Part shown: positions 23,025-34,914 of the stretch, piece after piece
Layout: each line of letters begins with the position of its first letter
Numbering within the stretch: position 1 is the stretch's first letter
The notes under the pieces: generated by a model
The model's database searches: none
Told to the model about the DNA's origin: nothing
What the model saw: the letters and a program-made list of their open reading frames with translations, nothing else
Made by a program: the position numbers and the translations under genes
DNA from: Chiridota heheva
Taxonomy: Eukaryota > Echinodermata > Holothuroidea > Apodida > Chiridotidae
Assembly: GCA_020152595.1 (NCBI GenBank)
Contig: JAIGNY010002032.1
Location: 552,831 to 616,830 of the forward strand
DNA length: 64,000 bases
Reading direction: 5' to 3'

Positions 23025-23642
23025 AAATTGTTGCTACTATATACCATGATGGTAAACACGATATCTAAAGAACAATATACTGGATTCACTTGTATACAGA
23101 TAGCCCATGGTCTGTAGATGTGCCCTACTGTTTTTGGTGATGATTTCATGCATATTAGTGAGTAGGTTTGGCTTAATGTTAAAATCTCGAAATGCTTATA
23201 TTTTAAGAATCACATGTCTGTTTTTCATATTTGGTGTTATTATGATGTTTGTTAGTATGTACGTGATCATGGTTTAAAAACGTTGAAATTCATCAATATG
23301 CATAGTGGGCGGGGCTTAATACGATTCTGCTCAAAAAAACTTGTAACACGATATCTCAAGAATGATAAGATGCATTCATGTCATATTTGGTACAGATAGC
23401 CCAATGCATTCATGTCATATTTGGTACAGATAGCCCATGGTCTGTAGATGTGCCCTATTGTTTTTGATGGTGATGTCATGCATATTAATGAGTAGGTGGT
23501 GCTTATTGTTAAAATCTTGAAGTGTTCATATTTTAACAACTACACTGTACATGTCTGGTTTGATTCATACTTGATATATTTATGTTGTTAGCTCATGTAT
23601 ACATATTCATGGTATAAAATTGTTGATTATCATTAATATACT
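23025..23642 (+). repeat. Iterated intronic repeat R330, block 1
   Basis: Units of about 330 bp carry the recurring phrases AACACGATATCTCAAGAATG, ATTTGGTACACAGATAGCCC, ATGCATATTAATGAGTAGGC + GGGGCTTA and ATGTTAGCT...GTGTAC. The same units make up the blocks at 24852-25500, 26440-27450, 33560-34910 and 43475-43880. Confidence 0.8.
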
Positions 23643-24851
23643 TAATGGGCCCTATCCCCACCCTTTAGCTTATGCATCAAATCAGACCTTCTCCATCTCG
23701 GCATCAATCCCACCACTCTCAGCACTTCTCCTGACCCACTTTTCCTCCCTGGGCCACCCCCCTCCCTACTATCCACCTGGACTTCTCCACTCATCACAAA
23801 ACCCAAACCCACCCTAACCTCTTCATCAAACGCCACAACCAAATCAAAGACCAACTCTTAAACTATACCTCCATCTATACTGATGGCTCCAAGGAAGGCA
23901 ACAAGACAGCTGCTGCTGCATTAACCAAGACATCACCCTCAGTAGCAGGCTTCCCGACTACTCGTCCATCTTCTCAGCTGAGGCCAAGGCCATCCTCCTC
24001 TCCCTCAACTTTATTGAATATTCTCAGCTCAGACACTTTGCCATCATCTCCGACTCCAAGGCTGTCCTTCATTACTCAATGTTAAATGGGATAACCCCAC
24101 ATCTCACCTCATCCTCCGTAAACTCCTTCCGCGCCCCCCTCCGTAGGAAACATATTCTTTCTTGTGGCAATGACAGGGCTGATGCAGCTGCTAAGCTTGC
24201 CCTCACCCTTCGCCCTACCCCTTTTTCCAAAACCCTTTCTGACATCAAACCGCTTATTGCTTCCCTTGTTCGTGGCCGCTGGCAAACCTCATGGGACTCC
24301 CAAATTGATAACAAACTTCACAAAATCCAGCCCACCATTCCGACCAAACCTACCATTCACAACCTATCGCATGTCGACAACATCCACATTATCCACCTTA
24401 GAATAGGTTACACCCACCTCACTCACTCCCACTTCCTTACTGGCTTCCCCCCCCCCACCCCCTGCAACAATTGCCATTGCACTCTCACAGTCCATCACAT
24501 TCTCCTTGCTTGCCCTTTGTACAACCTTCCCATAGCTTCCCTTGCTGCCCACAACCCAGTAGCCGAGCTCTTCCAAAAAAAAACCTCCCGATAAAAGTAT
24601 CTCCTTCCTTCATGCTTCCCTCTACAACCATATTTAGTCCTCCTTCCCCACCCTCTCTCTTTTTACATCATATTTTCACCCATACACCTCCTCTCTCGAT
24701 CCCAGCTTTCTGGCTTTTAGTTCTCATGTTTCTCTCAATCTCCCCCTGTTTACTTTCCTTCCTACCTCTGGAATGATCTAACCTCTCAGGCACAATTTGA
24801 CCCTTGCTGTTGTGGTGCCGTTAAACTCTCATCAAACAAACATAATGGGCC
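23643..24851 (+). mobile_element. 5'-truncated LINE copy D with 9-bp target duplication
   Basis: TAATGGGCC occurs at 23643-23651 and 24843-24851 on either side of the copy, which interrupts the R330 repeat. It encodes RNase H (IYTDGSKEGNKTAAAA near 23875; GNDRADAAAKLALTL near 24168) and the C-terminal C-x2-C/H-H-x3-C-like region (CNNCHCTLTVHHILLACPLY near 24462). It ends in the TCAAACAAACA tail. One frame is open over 24079-24594. The clean duplication marks it as the youngest LINE insertion here. Confidence 0.9.
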
Positions 24852-25505
24852 TGGCTTAATATGATTTTGCTGAAAAGAGCTTGTATGAGAACGATAACCT
24901 CGATTCATGTCACATTTGGTACACAGATATCCCATAATCTGTAGATGTGCCCTTTTGTTTTTGGTGTTGATGTCATGCATATTAATAAGTAGGCAGGTCT
25001 TAATTTCAAAATCCTGTTAAAATCGCATGTCTGTTTTGTTGCATATTTGGTATAATTATGTTGTGAGCTAGTGTGTATGTGTTCATTATATAAAAGCGTT
25101 CAATTTTATTAATATGCATAACGGGGGGCTTAACATGAATTTGCTGAAAAGAGCTGGTAAACATGATATCTAAAGAATGATAAACTGGAATCATGTCGTA
25201 TGTGGTACACAAATAGTCCATGGTCCCTATATGTGTCCTATTGGTTTTTATGGTGATGTTATGCATGTCAATGAGTAGGCGGGGCTTATTGTAAAAATCG
25301 TCAAATGCTCATATTTTAATAACTCATCTTTGTTTTGATTCATACTTGGTATATTTAAAATGTTAGCTAGTGCATACATATTCATGGTATAATATAGTTG
25401 AATATTATTAATATACGTAGTGGACGGGGCTTAATATGGTTTTACTGTTAAGAGCTTTTTAAAACAGTAACTTAAGGACAATACATTGGATACAGGTCTT
25501 ATGTG
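24852..25505 (+). repeat. Iterated intronic repeat R330, block 2
   Basis: Continuation of block 1 after the LINE insertion, with two or so further units (ATTAATATGCATAACGGGGG, ATGTTATGCATGTCAATGAG). Confidence 0.75.
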
Positions 25506-26174
25506 GTACACACCATATGTCTGTTTGCATCATACTTACATGTCATTTGTCAGTTATTGTGTACATCTTTAAGCCTACCAGCACCTGACACCTTAGTTTA
25601 TCCTGAAAACTCAGGTATGACAATTACCAACCTGACTTCCTGTTCATATATTTTGTTTCCACTCCAAACAATGATTGTTTATCTGCCATTCCCATGCACA
25701 CCACAAACAAGTAACCCAAGGTTATTTGTGTGCATAAGATTACACAAAGTCAGTGCTGAATACACAGGGGACTTTTATGATCGAAATCACTCATCCGTGT
25801 TTGGTGTCTTAGTGGGAGAAATTTGTTTTCAAGCTGGTGATAAAAGTAGCTGTGTATCATATGCCTTAGGTGATTTGTGCATTAATTGTGAATGATTGAC
25901 AGATCATTTCTCCTAAGAAAAGATATTGCTTCATGATTTGGCCTTTACACGTTCATATACCTTTGAAGTTGTGTAAGAATAAAGTGCAAAAGAACAACAC
26001 ATTTTGTGTCACAAATCTGAGGCGGTGGAGGTGCGTCTTCCATTTGGTAATAATTTGGTAATGCAGTATATTTTCACTTTGAAATATAACCAGTTCCCAT
26101 TTTTTCACTTTGACATATAATTTCAAACACAAAGTTTGGAGCAGAAAATGTGTTTTTTTGTTTGTTTTATCCAG
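25506..26174. other. Intron, unassigned
   Basis: A stop-free stretch at 25503-25895 resembles nothing known to me and lacks splice or codon signals of a gene. The rest is AT-rich up to the exon 5 acceptor. Confidence 0.35.
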
Positions 26175-26291
26175 CACAAAGCAAGTCTCCCGATTCAGAC
26201 CACCAAAGCTGGAAGAATCTTACAAGGAACTATGTCAGGTCCGTGAGCAGTTGAATAGCGCCTGCCAAGATGCCTGGCTGCAGTTTCTGGA
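26175..26291 (+). CDS. msh3: msh3 window exon 5 (core/lever)
   Basis: The exon starts after TATCCAG, completes an Ala codon and reads TKQVSRFRPPKLEESYKELC... to QDAWLQFLE, ending two bases into Glu at a GTAAGA donor (117 nt). Human: STKAVSRFHSPFIVENY...CSAEWLDFLE. Intact. Confidence 0.93.
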
Positions 26292-26407
26292 GTAAGACAG
26301 TTTTCACTTTATTTGATTCAGCAGAAGAGCTTTAAATGTCATAAGAACCTGTATAGTGTCTGAGTTAATTAAAGTTTGAAGAATATTTATGTATGAAAGA
26401 AAAGACA

Positions 26408-28215
26408 GGTTCCAATGCGATAGCATGAGGAACCTATGCGGTCATGATGGCATGTGTGTTTGTGATAGCTAGCTCGTAAACGCGATATCTCAAGAACAGT
26501 ACACTGGATTAATGTCATATGTGGTACACAGATAACCCATGGTCCGTAGATGTTCCCTATTGTTTTTGATGGTGATGTCATTCATATTAATGAGTTGGTG
26601 GGGCTTAATGTAAAACATTTGAAATGTTCATATTTCAACAACCGCATGTCTGTTTTGTTTCATATTTGGTGTAATTACGATGTTAGCTGATGTGTCAATG
26701 CTCATGATGTAAAATCGTTGATTTTCATTAATATGCATAGTGGGTGGGGCTTAATCTAATTTTGCTGAAAAAGAGCTTGTAAACACGGTTTCTCAAGAAT
26801 GGTAAACTGAATTCATGTCATATTTGGTACACAGATTGCCCATGGTCTGTAGATGTGCCCTAATATTTTTGGTGATGATGTCGTGCATATAAATGAGTAG
26901 GCGGTGCTTAATGTAAAAATCTTGAAATGTTCATGTTTAACAACAGCAAGTCTGTTTTGTTTCATATGTGGTGTAATTATGATATTAGCTGATGTGTACA
27001 TGTTCATGATGTAAAACCATTGAATTTCATTAATATGCATAGAGGGCAGGGCTTAATATGATTGATTTTGCTGAATAGAGTTTGTAAACATGGTATCTCA
27101 AGAATGGTAAACTGGATTCATGTCATATTTAGTACACAGACAGCCCATGGTCCGTAGATGTGCCCTATTGTTTTTTTTTTTATGGTGATGTCATGCATAT
27201 TAATGAGTTGGCGGGGCTTAATGTTAAAATCTTGAAATGTTTAGTGTGTACGATATTATGGTATAAAAACGTCAAACATGCCATGCCATAAGTGGGCGGA
27301 GCTTAAAGTGAACATTTTGGAAAAGTGATAAGTGAGCAACATGTATGTCTGTTTTGCATCATACTGGGCATGATAATATCATCGGTTATTGTGTTCATGC
27401 TTATGTTATTAACAGACGTCATTAATATTCATGGTGGGCATGGCTTAAATCATGAATGACTCTGGTTATAAATTTTTAGTTCAATGGATCCAAACTCACC
27501 AGAGTGTTTATAATTCACTGATGAAAACATCCTTTTAAAAGTCCAAATGAAACCTCAGCCCACATTACACGCATGGATTGGCCCTACAGTAAGCAAATCC
27601 ACTACCTGGCCCTTCACAATAAGTTTCATTGTGTGCAGATAGATGATTGGGAGTGTAATACTGATGCGTAAAATCACTGAACTATCAGTGATTGGTTTCT
27701 TAATTGCTGCTAGCAGAATCTAAAAGTCATGCCTGCCGAAATGGAGGTTCTTGCGGGTGAAAAGACTGGAAATTTGTAGTGACGATTGGGCGTAATATAA
27801 TCACATGGGAAAGTGCTAAATGATATAAATACCACATCTCACGAAGGGTATGTCCGATTTATACCATATGTGGTACACAGATGGGTTATGGTCTGTACCT
27901 GTGTTCTAATGTTGTGGTAGTGATGTCATGAATATTAATGAGTAGGCAGGGCTTACTAAAAAATTCTTGAAATAGGATAAATGAGCAACCGTTTTTGCAT
28001 CATACTTGCTATGATAATGTTGTTAGTTACTGTGCAAATGCAAATGTCAACCTTTTATTGATCTGCATGGTGGGTGTGGCTTATGAATGAATATCATGGA
28101 AGAAATATTTTATGATATGCAATGACATGACAGTTGATACAAAACTTACAAATCAATCAGCATATGAACAAAAGAATCGGAACCACAAAACCTTTTGGTT
28201 CTGGTTTAATTTCTG
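26408..28215 (+). mobile_element. Hairpin-capped iterated element K, copy 1
   Basis: Begins with the hairpin GGTTCCAATGC-GATA-GCATGAGGAACC (26408-26434), then CTATGCGGTCATGATGGCAT. Several R330 units follow, then a distinct 3' section (AATGAGCAACCGTTTTTGCA; CAAATCAATCAGCATATGA). It ends ATCGGAACCACAAAACCTTT + TGGTTCTGGTT. The terminal ATCGGAAC mirrors GTTCCGAT at the 5' end of copy 2. No coding potential. About 350 bp of unrelated sequence (27450-27807) interrupts it. Confidence 0.6.
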
Positions 28216-28429
28216 TCCTAAATTTCAGTCACTGAAATTTACTGTATTTCTCCTGCTGAATTTTGATTGAGGGTATAATGAGATTCACAACCGCTAGGTC
28301 ATATTAAAAAAAAAAAATTAGTTTAAGCTATGAGCCCCTGTCCTTAAAATTTCTTAAGAATTTGCTCGATATTTGACATTTTCCTCAAAATGTCCCCAAG
28401 TTTTCACTCAAAATATTTGACTTTTTCCT
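28216..28429. other. Intron segment, unassigned
   Basis: AT-rich, with an A9 run near 28310 and short internal repetition of CCTCAAAATGT/TTTTCCTCAAAATGT. Nothing coding. Confidence 0.4.
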
Positions 28430-28797
28430 CAAAATGTTTGGTAAAGTCTTTATGTATTCTATCATTTTTTGTCCATGGATTTTGTTGCTTAAAAACCATT
28501 CGTTGTGTCAGGAAAGTAGTCAAATGGAATCTAGTAAGGGTAATTATAGTTTACCACCTAAAGAAAATTTCAGGGAAAATAATTCAAATAGTAAGTTAAA
28601 CAAAATTTCTTTAATATACATTAACAATTGTTAGAATGTGAGAATGAGGGTTCCAACCTTTCATAGTAGACGTACTACACCAGTCGTTTCCACACAGATA
28701 AGACAGAACTTTAAAATAGAATATCTCCTTAACAGAGAAGTAGTATCTTCACCATATGTTTCCTGTTTTAAGTCTTGCTTGACCACTAAACTATTCT
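28430..28797 (-). mobile_element. MITE M1, copy 3 (inverted, truncated)
   Basis: Reverse-complement match to copies at 2021 and 47110: ACCAGTCGTTTCCACACAGA, ATATCTCCTTAACAGAGAAG and the terminus CTTGCTTGACCACTAAACTA. The other end is missing. It lies 117 bp before exon 6. Confidence 0.72.
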
Positions 28798-28913
28798 ATA
28801 CTCATCATGTGGTCTTCGTCCATACAAAACTTAGAAAGATCTTTTGCTTACATTTTATTTTTTATATGATAAAACAATGTCTTAGATTTCTATTCAATCC
28901 TTTTATTTTTTAG

Positions 28914-29021
28914 GTCATTTGGTGAGAAGTATTTTTGTTACAGACAAGCTGTCGGCCATCTTGCTACCTTTGATTGTCTGTATGCCATGGCTGAGGTTGC
29001 TAAGCAGAATGAATATGTCAG
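28914..29021 (+). CDS. msh3: msh3 window exon 6 (core before ATPase)
   Basis: The acceptor TTTTTTAG is followed by 108 nt reading SFGEKYFCYRQ then AVGHLATFDCLYAMAEVAKQ, ending at CAG/GTGACT. The L-A-x-x-D-C-x-x-x-x-A pattern is the conserved MutS core helix leading into the ATPase domain. Intact. Confidence 0.94.
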
Positions 29022-29840
29022 GTGACTTAGAGCTTCTTGTAAAATGGTAGATGTGGAATTAACTGATGTTAGATTACTTTCACATGAATTAAAAACAACA
29101 ATAATAGTTTGAGTTTGATGTTGGATTGAATTGTAGCAAAAGCTTTAAAAATGGCACCTGCTTCCTCATGTGGCGCTCCACATTTATAGGACAGCAGGAT
29201 AATATTGTCATGTGGTAGGAGACTTGATGGGCCATTGTTGTGGTTGCACCTGGTCATGCCCCACCCCTACATAGTCCCCAGGGACTTTGAATTAGGTTAC
29301 CGCATTTGTTGCCTATTGAATTGTAAGGGTTATGCTACTTTGGTGAATAGGGCATCTAAATGCAGTGAATTATTTACATATATCTGTCATTGTGTTTTTA
29401 TCGGTACATAATTTACAGGGGGCTGGCTTTGGTAGTTTTTATTTCTGTACATATTTTAAAAGGCTTTTTGTTAACTTCATTGCCGTGTCATTCTTACAAA
29501 TTGACAACGCTGTGTTAAAAGCACTAGTCCTGTTTTTTATTCTACCAAACATATATTTCTGAAGTATTTTGATGCCATTTGTCCAGCAGAAGTTGACAGT
29601 TTTTTTCTTCTGGTTTTTGAACTTCTTATAGTAATATAACTCTAGCATCTTGTGGTGTAGTTTGCATGTTCTATGATGTGATGCTACATACATGTAAAAA
29701 GCACTCTGTCATGAAGGTGACAATGTTTAATAATAATGATGATGTTCTTAAAAAGCACATGACACCACAAATTTATCATTGTTCTTTACAAGCATTAAAC
29801 AAGGAACAAAATGAATGCAGATAACAAACAAAATAGAAAA
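29022..29840. other. Intron, nothing recognised
   Basis: AT-rich intronic sequence with no repeat relation to the rest of the window that I could see. Confidence 0.4.
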
Positions 29841-30245
29841 TAAGAAAATACTTAAACAATTGTACAAAATTAAAGTGAGTCAAGATTAAAGAATTTGAAA
29901 TGACTGAGCTTGATGAATATGGAAGGTATATTGTTCCAGAGTTTCGGGGATGCAAGGGAGAAGACCTGATTTGCATACAAGGTTGGTTATTTAGAAGACA
30001 AAGTGGAGTTAGAAATTATAATAATGATAACACATTCTTTATATATAGCACTTTTTGCCAGAGCCTCAAAGCACTGAACCTCTTTGTGCCATTGTCTTGC
30101 AGGGACTGCTGTACATACTCAGAAATAACTGATTACTTTAACAAAGTAGACATGGGGGGTTATAAACACTTATCAAATTATTTATGTAGTCAGGGGATTG
30201 TTTGTGTAGCTAGGGATGTATATATCATCAGCAGAATTGTGTAAA
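29841..30245. repeat. Dispersed-element remnant preceding the 50-bp satellite
   Basis: GAATATGGAAGGTATATTGT-TCCAGAGTTTCGGGG... resembles a dispersed repeat that typically continues into a GGAGCCAGTG...GGTGTGATCAT segment. The adjoining satellite is built from just that segment. A stop-free frame (29900-30244) looks incidental. Confidence 0.4.
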
Positions 30246-32764
30246 TTATTCTTTTTTTTATGGGGAGCCAGTACAGTTGGTTTAGGATGCTAGAGGTGTG
30301 ATCATATTTATGGGGAGCCAGTACAGTTGGTTTAGGATGCTAGAGATGTGATCATATTTATGGGGAGCCAGTACAGTTGGTTTAGGATGCTAGAGGTGTG
30401 ATCATATTTATGGGGAGCCAGTACAGTTGGTTTAGGATGCTAGAGATGTGATCATATTTAAGGGGAGCCAGTACAGTTGGTTTAGGATGCTAGAGGTGTG
30501 ATCATATTTATGGGGAGCCAGTACAGTTGGTTTAGGATGCTAGAGGTGTGATCACATTTATAAGGAGCCAGTACAGTTGGTTTAGGATGCTAGAGGTGTG
30601 ATCATATTTATGGGGAGCCAGTACAGTTGGTTTAGGATGCTAGAGGTGTGATCACATTTATAAGGAGCCAGTACAGTTGGTTTAGGATGCTAGAGGTGTG
30701 ATCATATTTATGGGGAGCCACTACAGTTGGTTTAGGATGCTAGAGGTGTGATCATATTTATGGGGAGCCAGTACAGTTGGTTTAGGATGCTAGAGATGTG
30801 ATCATATTTAAGGGGAGCCAGTACAGTTGGTTTAGGATGCTAGAGGTGTGATCATATTTATGGGGAGCCAGTACAGTTGGTTTAGGATGCTAGAGGTGTG
30901 ATCATATTTATGGGGAGCCAGTACAGTTGGTTTAGGATGCTAGAGATGTGATCATATTTATGGGGAGCCAGTACAGTTGGTTTAGGATGCGAGAGATGTG
31001 ATCATATTTAAGGGGAGCCAGTACAGTTGGTTTAGGATGCTAGAGGTGTGATCATATTTATGGGGAGCCAGTACAGTTGGTTTAGGATGCTAGAGGTGTG
31101 ATCATATTTATGGGGAGCCAGTACAGTTGGTTTAGGATGCTAGAGGTGTGATCATATTTATGGGGAGCCAGTACAGTTGGTTTAGGATGCTAGAGGTGTG
31201 ATCACATTTATAAGGAGCCAGTACAGTTGGTTTAGGATGCTAGAGGTGTGATCATATTTAAGGGGAGCCAGTACAGTTGGTTTAGGATGCTAGAGGTGTG
31301 ATCATATTTATGGGGAGCCAGTACAGTTGGTTTAGGATGCTAGAGATGTGATCATATTTATGGGGAGCCAGTACAGTTGGTTTAGGATGCGAGAGATGTG
31401 ATCATATTTATGGGGAGCCAGTACAGTTGGTTTAGGATGCTAGAGAATGATGTGATCACATTTATGGGGAGCCAGTACAGTTGGTTTAGGATGCTAGAGG
31501 TGTGATCATATTTATGGGGAGCCAGTACAGTTGGTTTAGGATGCTAGAGGTGTGATCATATTTATGGGGAGCCAGTACAGTTGGTTTAGGATGCTAGAGG
31601 TGTGATCATATTTATGGGGAGCCAGTACAGTTGGTTTAGGATGCTAGAGATGTGATCATATTTATGGGGAGCCAGTACAGTTGGTTTAGGATGCGAGAGA
31701 TGTGATCATATTTATGGGGAGCCAGTACAGTTGGTTTAGGATGCGAGAGATGTGATCATATTTATGGGGAGCCAGTACAGTTGGTTTAGGATGCTAGAGA
31801 TGTGATCATATTTATGGGGAGCCAGTACAGTTGGTTTAGGATGCTAGAGGTGTGATCATATTGATGGGGAGCCAGTACAGTTGGTTTAGGATGCGAGAGA
31901 TGTGATCATATTTATGGGGAGCCAGTACAGTTGGTTTAGGATGCTAGAGATGTGATCATATTTATGGGGAGCCAGTACAGTTGGTTTAGGATGCTAGAGG
32001 TGTGATCATATTGATGGGGAGCCAGTACAGTTGGTTTAGGATAGAGATGTGATCATATTTATGGGGAGCCAGTACAGTTGGTTTAGGATGCTAGAGATGT
32101 GATCATATTTATGGGGAGCCAGTACAATTGGTTTAGGATGCTATAGATGTGATCATATTTTATGGGAGCCAGTACAGTTGGTTTAGGATGCTAGAGATGT
32201 GATCATATTTATGGGGGAGCCAGTACAGTTGGTTTAGGATGCTAGAGATGTGATCATATTTATGGGGAGCCAGTACATTTGGTTTAGGATGCTAGAGATG
32301 TGATCATATTTAAGGGGAGCCAGTACAATTGGTTTAGGATGCTATAGATGTGATCATATTTATGGGGAGCCAGTACAGTTGGTTTAGGATGCTAGAGATG
32401 TGATCATATTTATAAGGAGCCAGTACAGTTGGTTTAGGATGCTAGAGATGTGATCATATTTATAAGGAGCCAGTACAGTTGGTTTAGGATGCTAGAGATG
32501 TGATCATATTTATGGGGAGCCAGTACAGTTGGTTTAGGATGCTAGAGATGTGATCATATTGATGGGGAGCCAGTACAGTTGGTTTAGGATGCTAGAGAAT
32601 GATGTGATCACATTTATAAGGAGCCAGTACAGTTGGTTTAGGATGCTAGAGATGTGATCATATTTATAGGCAGCCAGTACAGTTGGTTTAGGATGCTAGA
32701 GATGTGATCATATTTATGGGGAGCCAGTACAGTTGGTTTAGGATGCTAGAGATGTGATCATATG
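30246..32764 (+). repeat. 50-bp satellite, about 50 units
   Basis: The unit is TGGGGAGCCAGTACAGTTGG-TTTAGGATGCTAGAGGTGTG-ATCATATTTA. Unit variants: AGAGG or AGAGA; leading TGGGG, AGGGG or TAAGG; GCGAGAG; CACATTTA. A 4-bp insertion (GAATGATG) appears at about 31444 and 32597. Variants recur in runs, which implies block duplication. Each unit carries a TGATCA site. Confidence 0.97.
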
Positions 32765-32877
32765 TTCTTGTTTTATGATCGTTTTGCTGTTGAATTTTGG
32801 ATCTGTAGTAATTTGTGAGTTTGGACTTCCATAAATATGATTATTATTATGCTGATTATGCCCTTTTCATTCTTCAG

Positions 32878-32992
32878 ACCTACCATTAAAGATGGCCCTG
32901 CCTGTATGCACATCAAGAACGGCAAGCATCCTGTTATTAGCTCGTTGCTAGGGGAAAGAGAACAATTTGTGCCAAACAGCACTCACATAGAG
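32878..32992 (+). CDS. msh3: msh3 window exon 7 (start of ATPase domain)
   Basis: 115 nt after TCTTCAG reading PTIKDGPACMH, then IKNGKHPVISSLLGEREQF and VPNSTHIE, ending GAG/GTAAAT. The G-R/K-H-P-V motif and the F-V-P-N segment open the MutS family C-terminal ATPase domain. Intact and phase 0 at its end. The acceptor lies about 115 bp after the end of the 50-bp satellite. Confidence 0.95.
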
Positions 32993-33490
32993 GTAAATTG
33001 GTGGCTTTGTATTTGACGCCACAACATAATTTCATCATTTTAATCTACTACCATTAATAAGGATACATTTCTGTAAATTTTAAGTTGTTTCATTTCTGAA
33101 TGCTGTATTTTTGCGTGAAATACCTTTTGCTGTTAACGCCTCATCAATCAATCCAATTCATTCCATTTTCATTCAGTAGCCTTTATTTCATTATTAACTT
33201 TATTATGTGTAAGCAGAAATTGAAAATGTCTGCATTAATTATTCTATGATATCTGATTTCCTAAAATATTATTTTATTGTCTTTTCTTGTTCGGTCGCAA
33301 TAGACTTTAAGGGATATGGGCGTGTAGAGGCAACATTAGCAAAAATGCTATCAAATCTATCATAGTAGTGATAAAGTTCAATCAAAATCACTTAAACATT
33401 GACCAATTTACAGAGTTTTTAATTCTCGGGCAGCAATTTGCCTATTTTATGCACATTTTGTGTTGTATTTTTTTGTAAATCCTTTGTTGT
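32993..33490. other. Intron, nothing recognised
   Basis: AT-rich, no signature found. Confidence 0.4.
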
Positions 33491-34914
33491 TGGTTCTCAG
33501 GAACCTATGTGGTCATGATGGCGTGTGTATGTATGTGTGTGCATGTAGGTGTGTTTGTGACGGCCAACTCGTAAGCGCAATGTCTCAAGAACAATACACT
33601 GGATTCATGTCATATGTAATACAATGATACATGAGTCCATGGTCCGTAGATTTGCTCTATTGTTTTTGATGGTTATGTCATGCATATTAATGAGTAGGTG
33701 AGGCTTAATGTAAAAATCTTTAAATGTTCATAGTTTAACAACCACATGTCTGTTTTGTTTGATATTGAGTACAATTATGATGTTAGCTGGTGTGTACGTA
33801 TTCATGATGTAAAAACATTGAATTTTATTAATATGCGTAGTGGGCGGGGCTTAATATGATTTTGCTGGAAAGAGCTTGTAAATACAGTATCTCAAGAATG
33901 GTAAGCTGGATTCATGTCATATTTGGTACACAGATAGCCCACGGTCTGTAGATGTGCTCTATTGTTTTTGATGGTGATGTTATGCATATTAATAAGTAGG
34001 CGGGTTTTAATGTAAAAATCTTGAAATGTTTTTATTTTAACAACCACATGTCTGTTATGTTTCATATTTATTGTTTGTTCCGATGCGATAGCATCAGGAA
34101 CCTATGTGGTCATGATGGCATGTCTATGTATGGGTGTATGTGCGTGTGTGTGTGTGTGAGACGGCCAGCTCGTAAATGCGATATCTCAAGAACAATACAC
34201 TAGATTCATGACATATGTAGTACAATGATACATGTAGCCCATGGTCGATGTGCCGTTTTGTTTTTAATGGTGATGTCTTGCATATTAATGAGTAGGCGTG
34301 GCTTAAAATGAAAATCTTGAAATGTTCATAGTTTAACAACCACACATCTGTTTTGTTTCATATTTGTAATAATAATGATGTTAGCTAGTGTGTATGTGTT
34401 CATTGTATAAAGACGTTGACTGCCATTAATATGCATAGTGGGTGGGGCTTAATATGATTTTGTAAACAAAAAGGTTGTAAACATGATATCTCAAGAATTG
34501 TAAACTGGATTCATGTCACATTTGGTAAACAGATAGCCTTTGATCTGTAAATGTGCCCTATTGTTTTTATTATTGGTGATATGCATATTGATAAGTAGGC
34601 AGGGCATAATATACAAATCTTGAAATACTTTTATTTTGGCAATCACATATCTGTTTGTTTCATATTTATTATAATAATGATGTTAGCTAGTGTGTATGCG
34701 TGTTCATTGTATAATGACGTTGACTGTCATTAATCTGCGTAATGGGCGGGGCTTAAGTTGATTTTGTAAGCAAAAGGGTAGTAAACATGATATCTCAAAA
34801 ATTATGAACTGGATTCACATCATGTGTGGTACACAAGATAGCTCATGGTCTGCAGATGTGCCCTAATATTTATGGTGATGATTTCCTGCACATTAATAAG
34901 TCAGCAGGGCTTAA

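Noticed and set aside
25503..25895. 130-codon frame as a host gene
   Set aside because: No recognisable domain or splice context; the start overlaps R330 repeat sequence.
26813..27040. Similar short peptides on the - strand in several R330 copies as a conserved coding sequence
   Set aside because: The similarity is explained by nucleotide identity of the repeats; frames are interrupted at different places and there is no sign of codon-level conservation.
29900..30244. 114-codon frame beside the 50-bp satellite as a gene
   Set aside because: It looks like part of a dispersed repeat; no conserved residues or splice support.
30246..32764. CRISPR-like regular array
   Set aside because: Repeats are contiguous without unique spacers, and the context is a eukaryotic intron.
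33840..33855. GGGCGGGGCTTAA boxes as SP1-type promoters
   Set aside because: They recur in every R330 unit within introns and lack any other promoter evidence.
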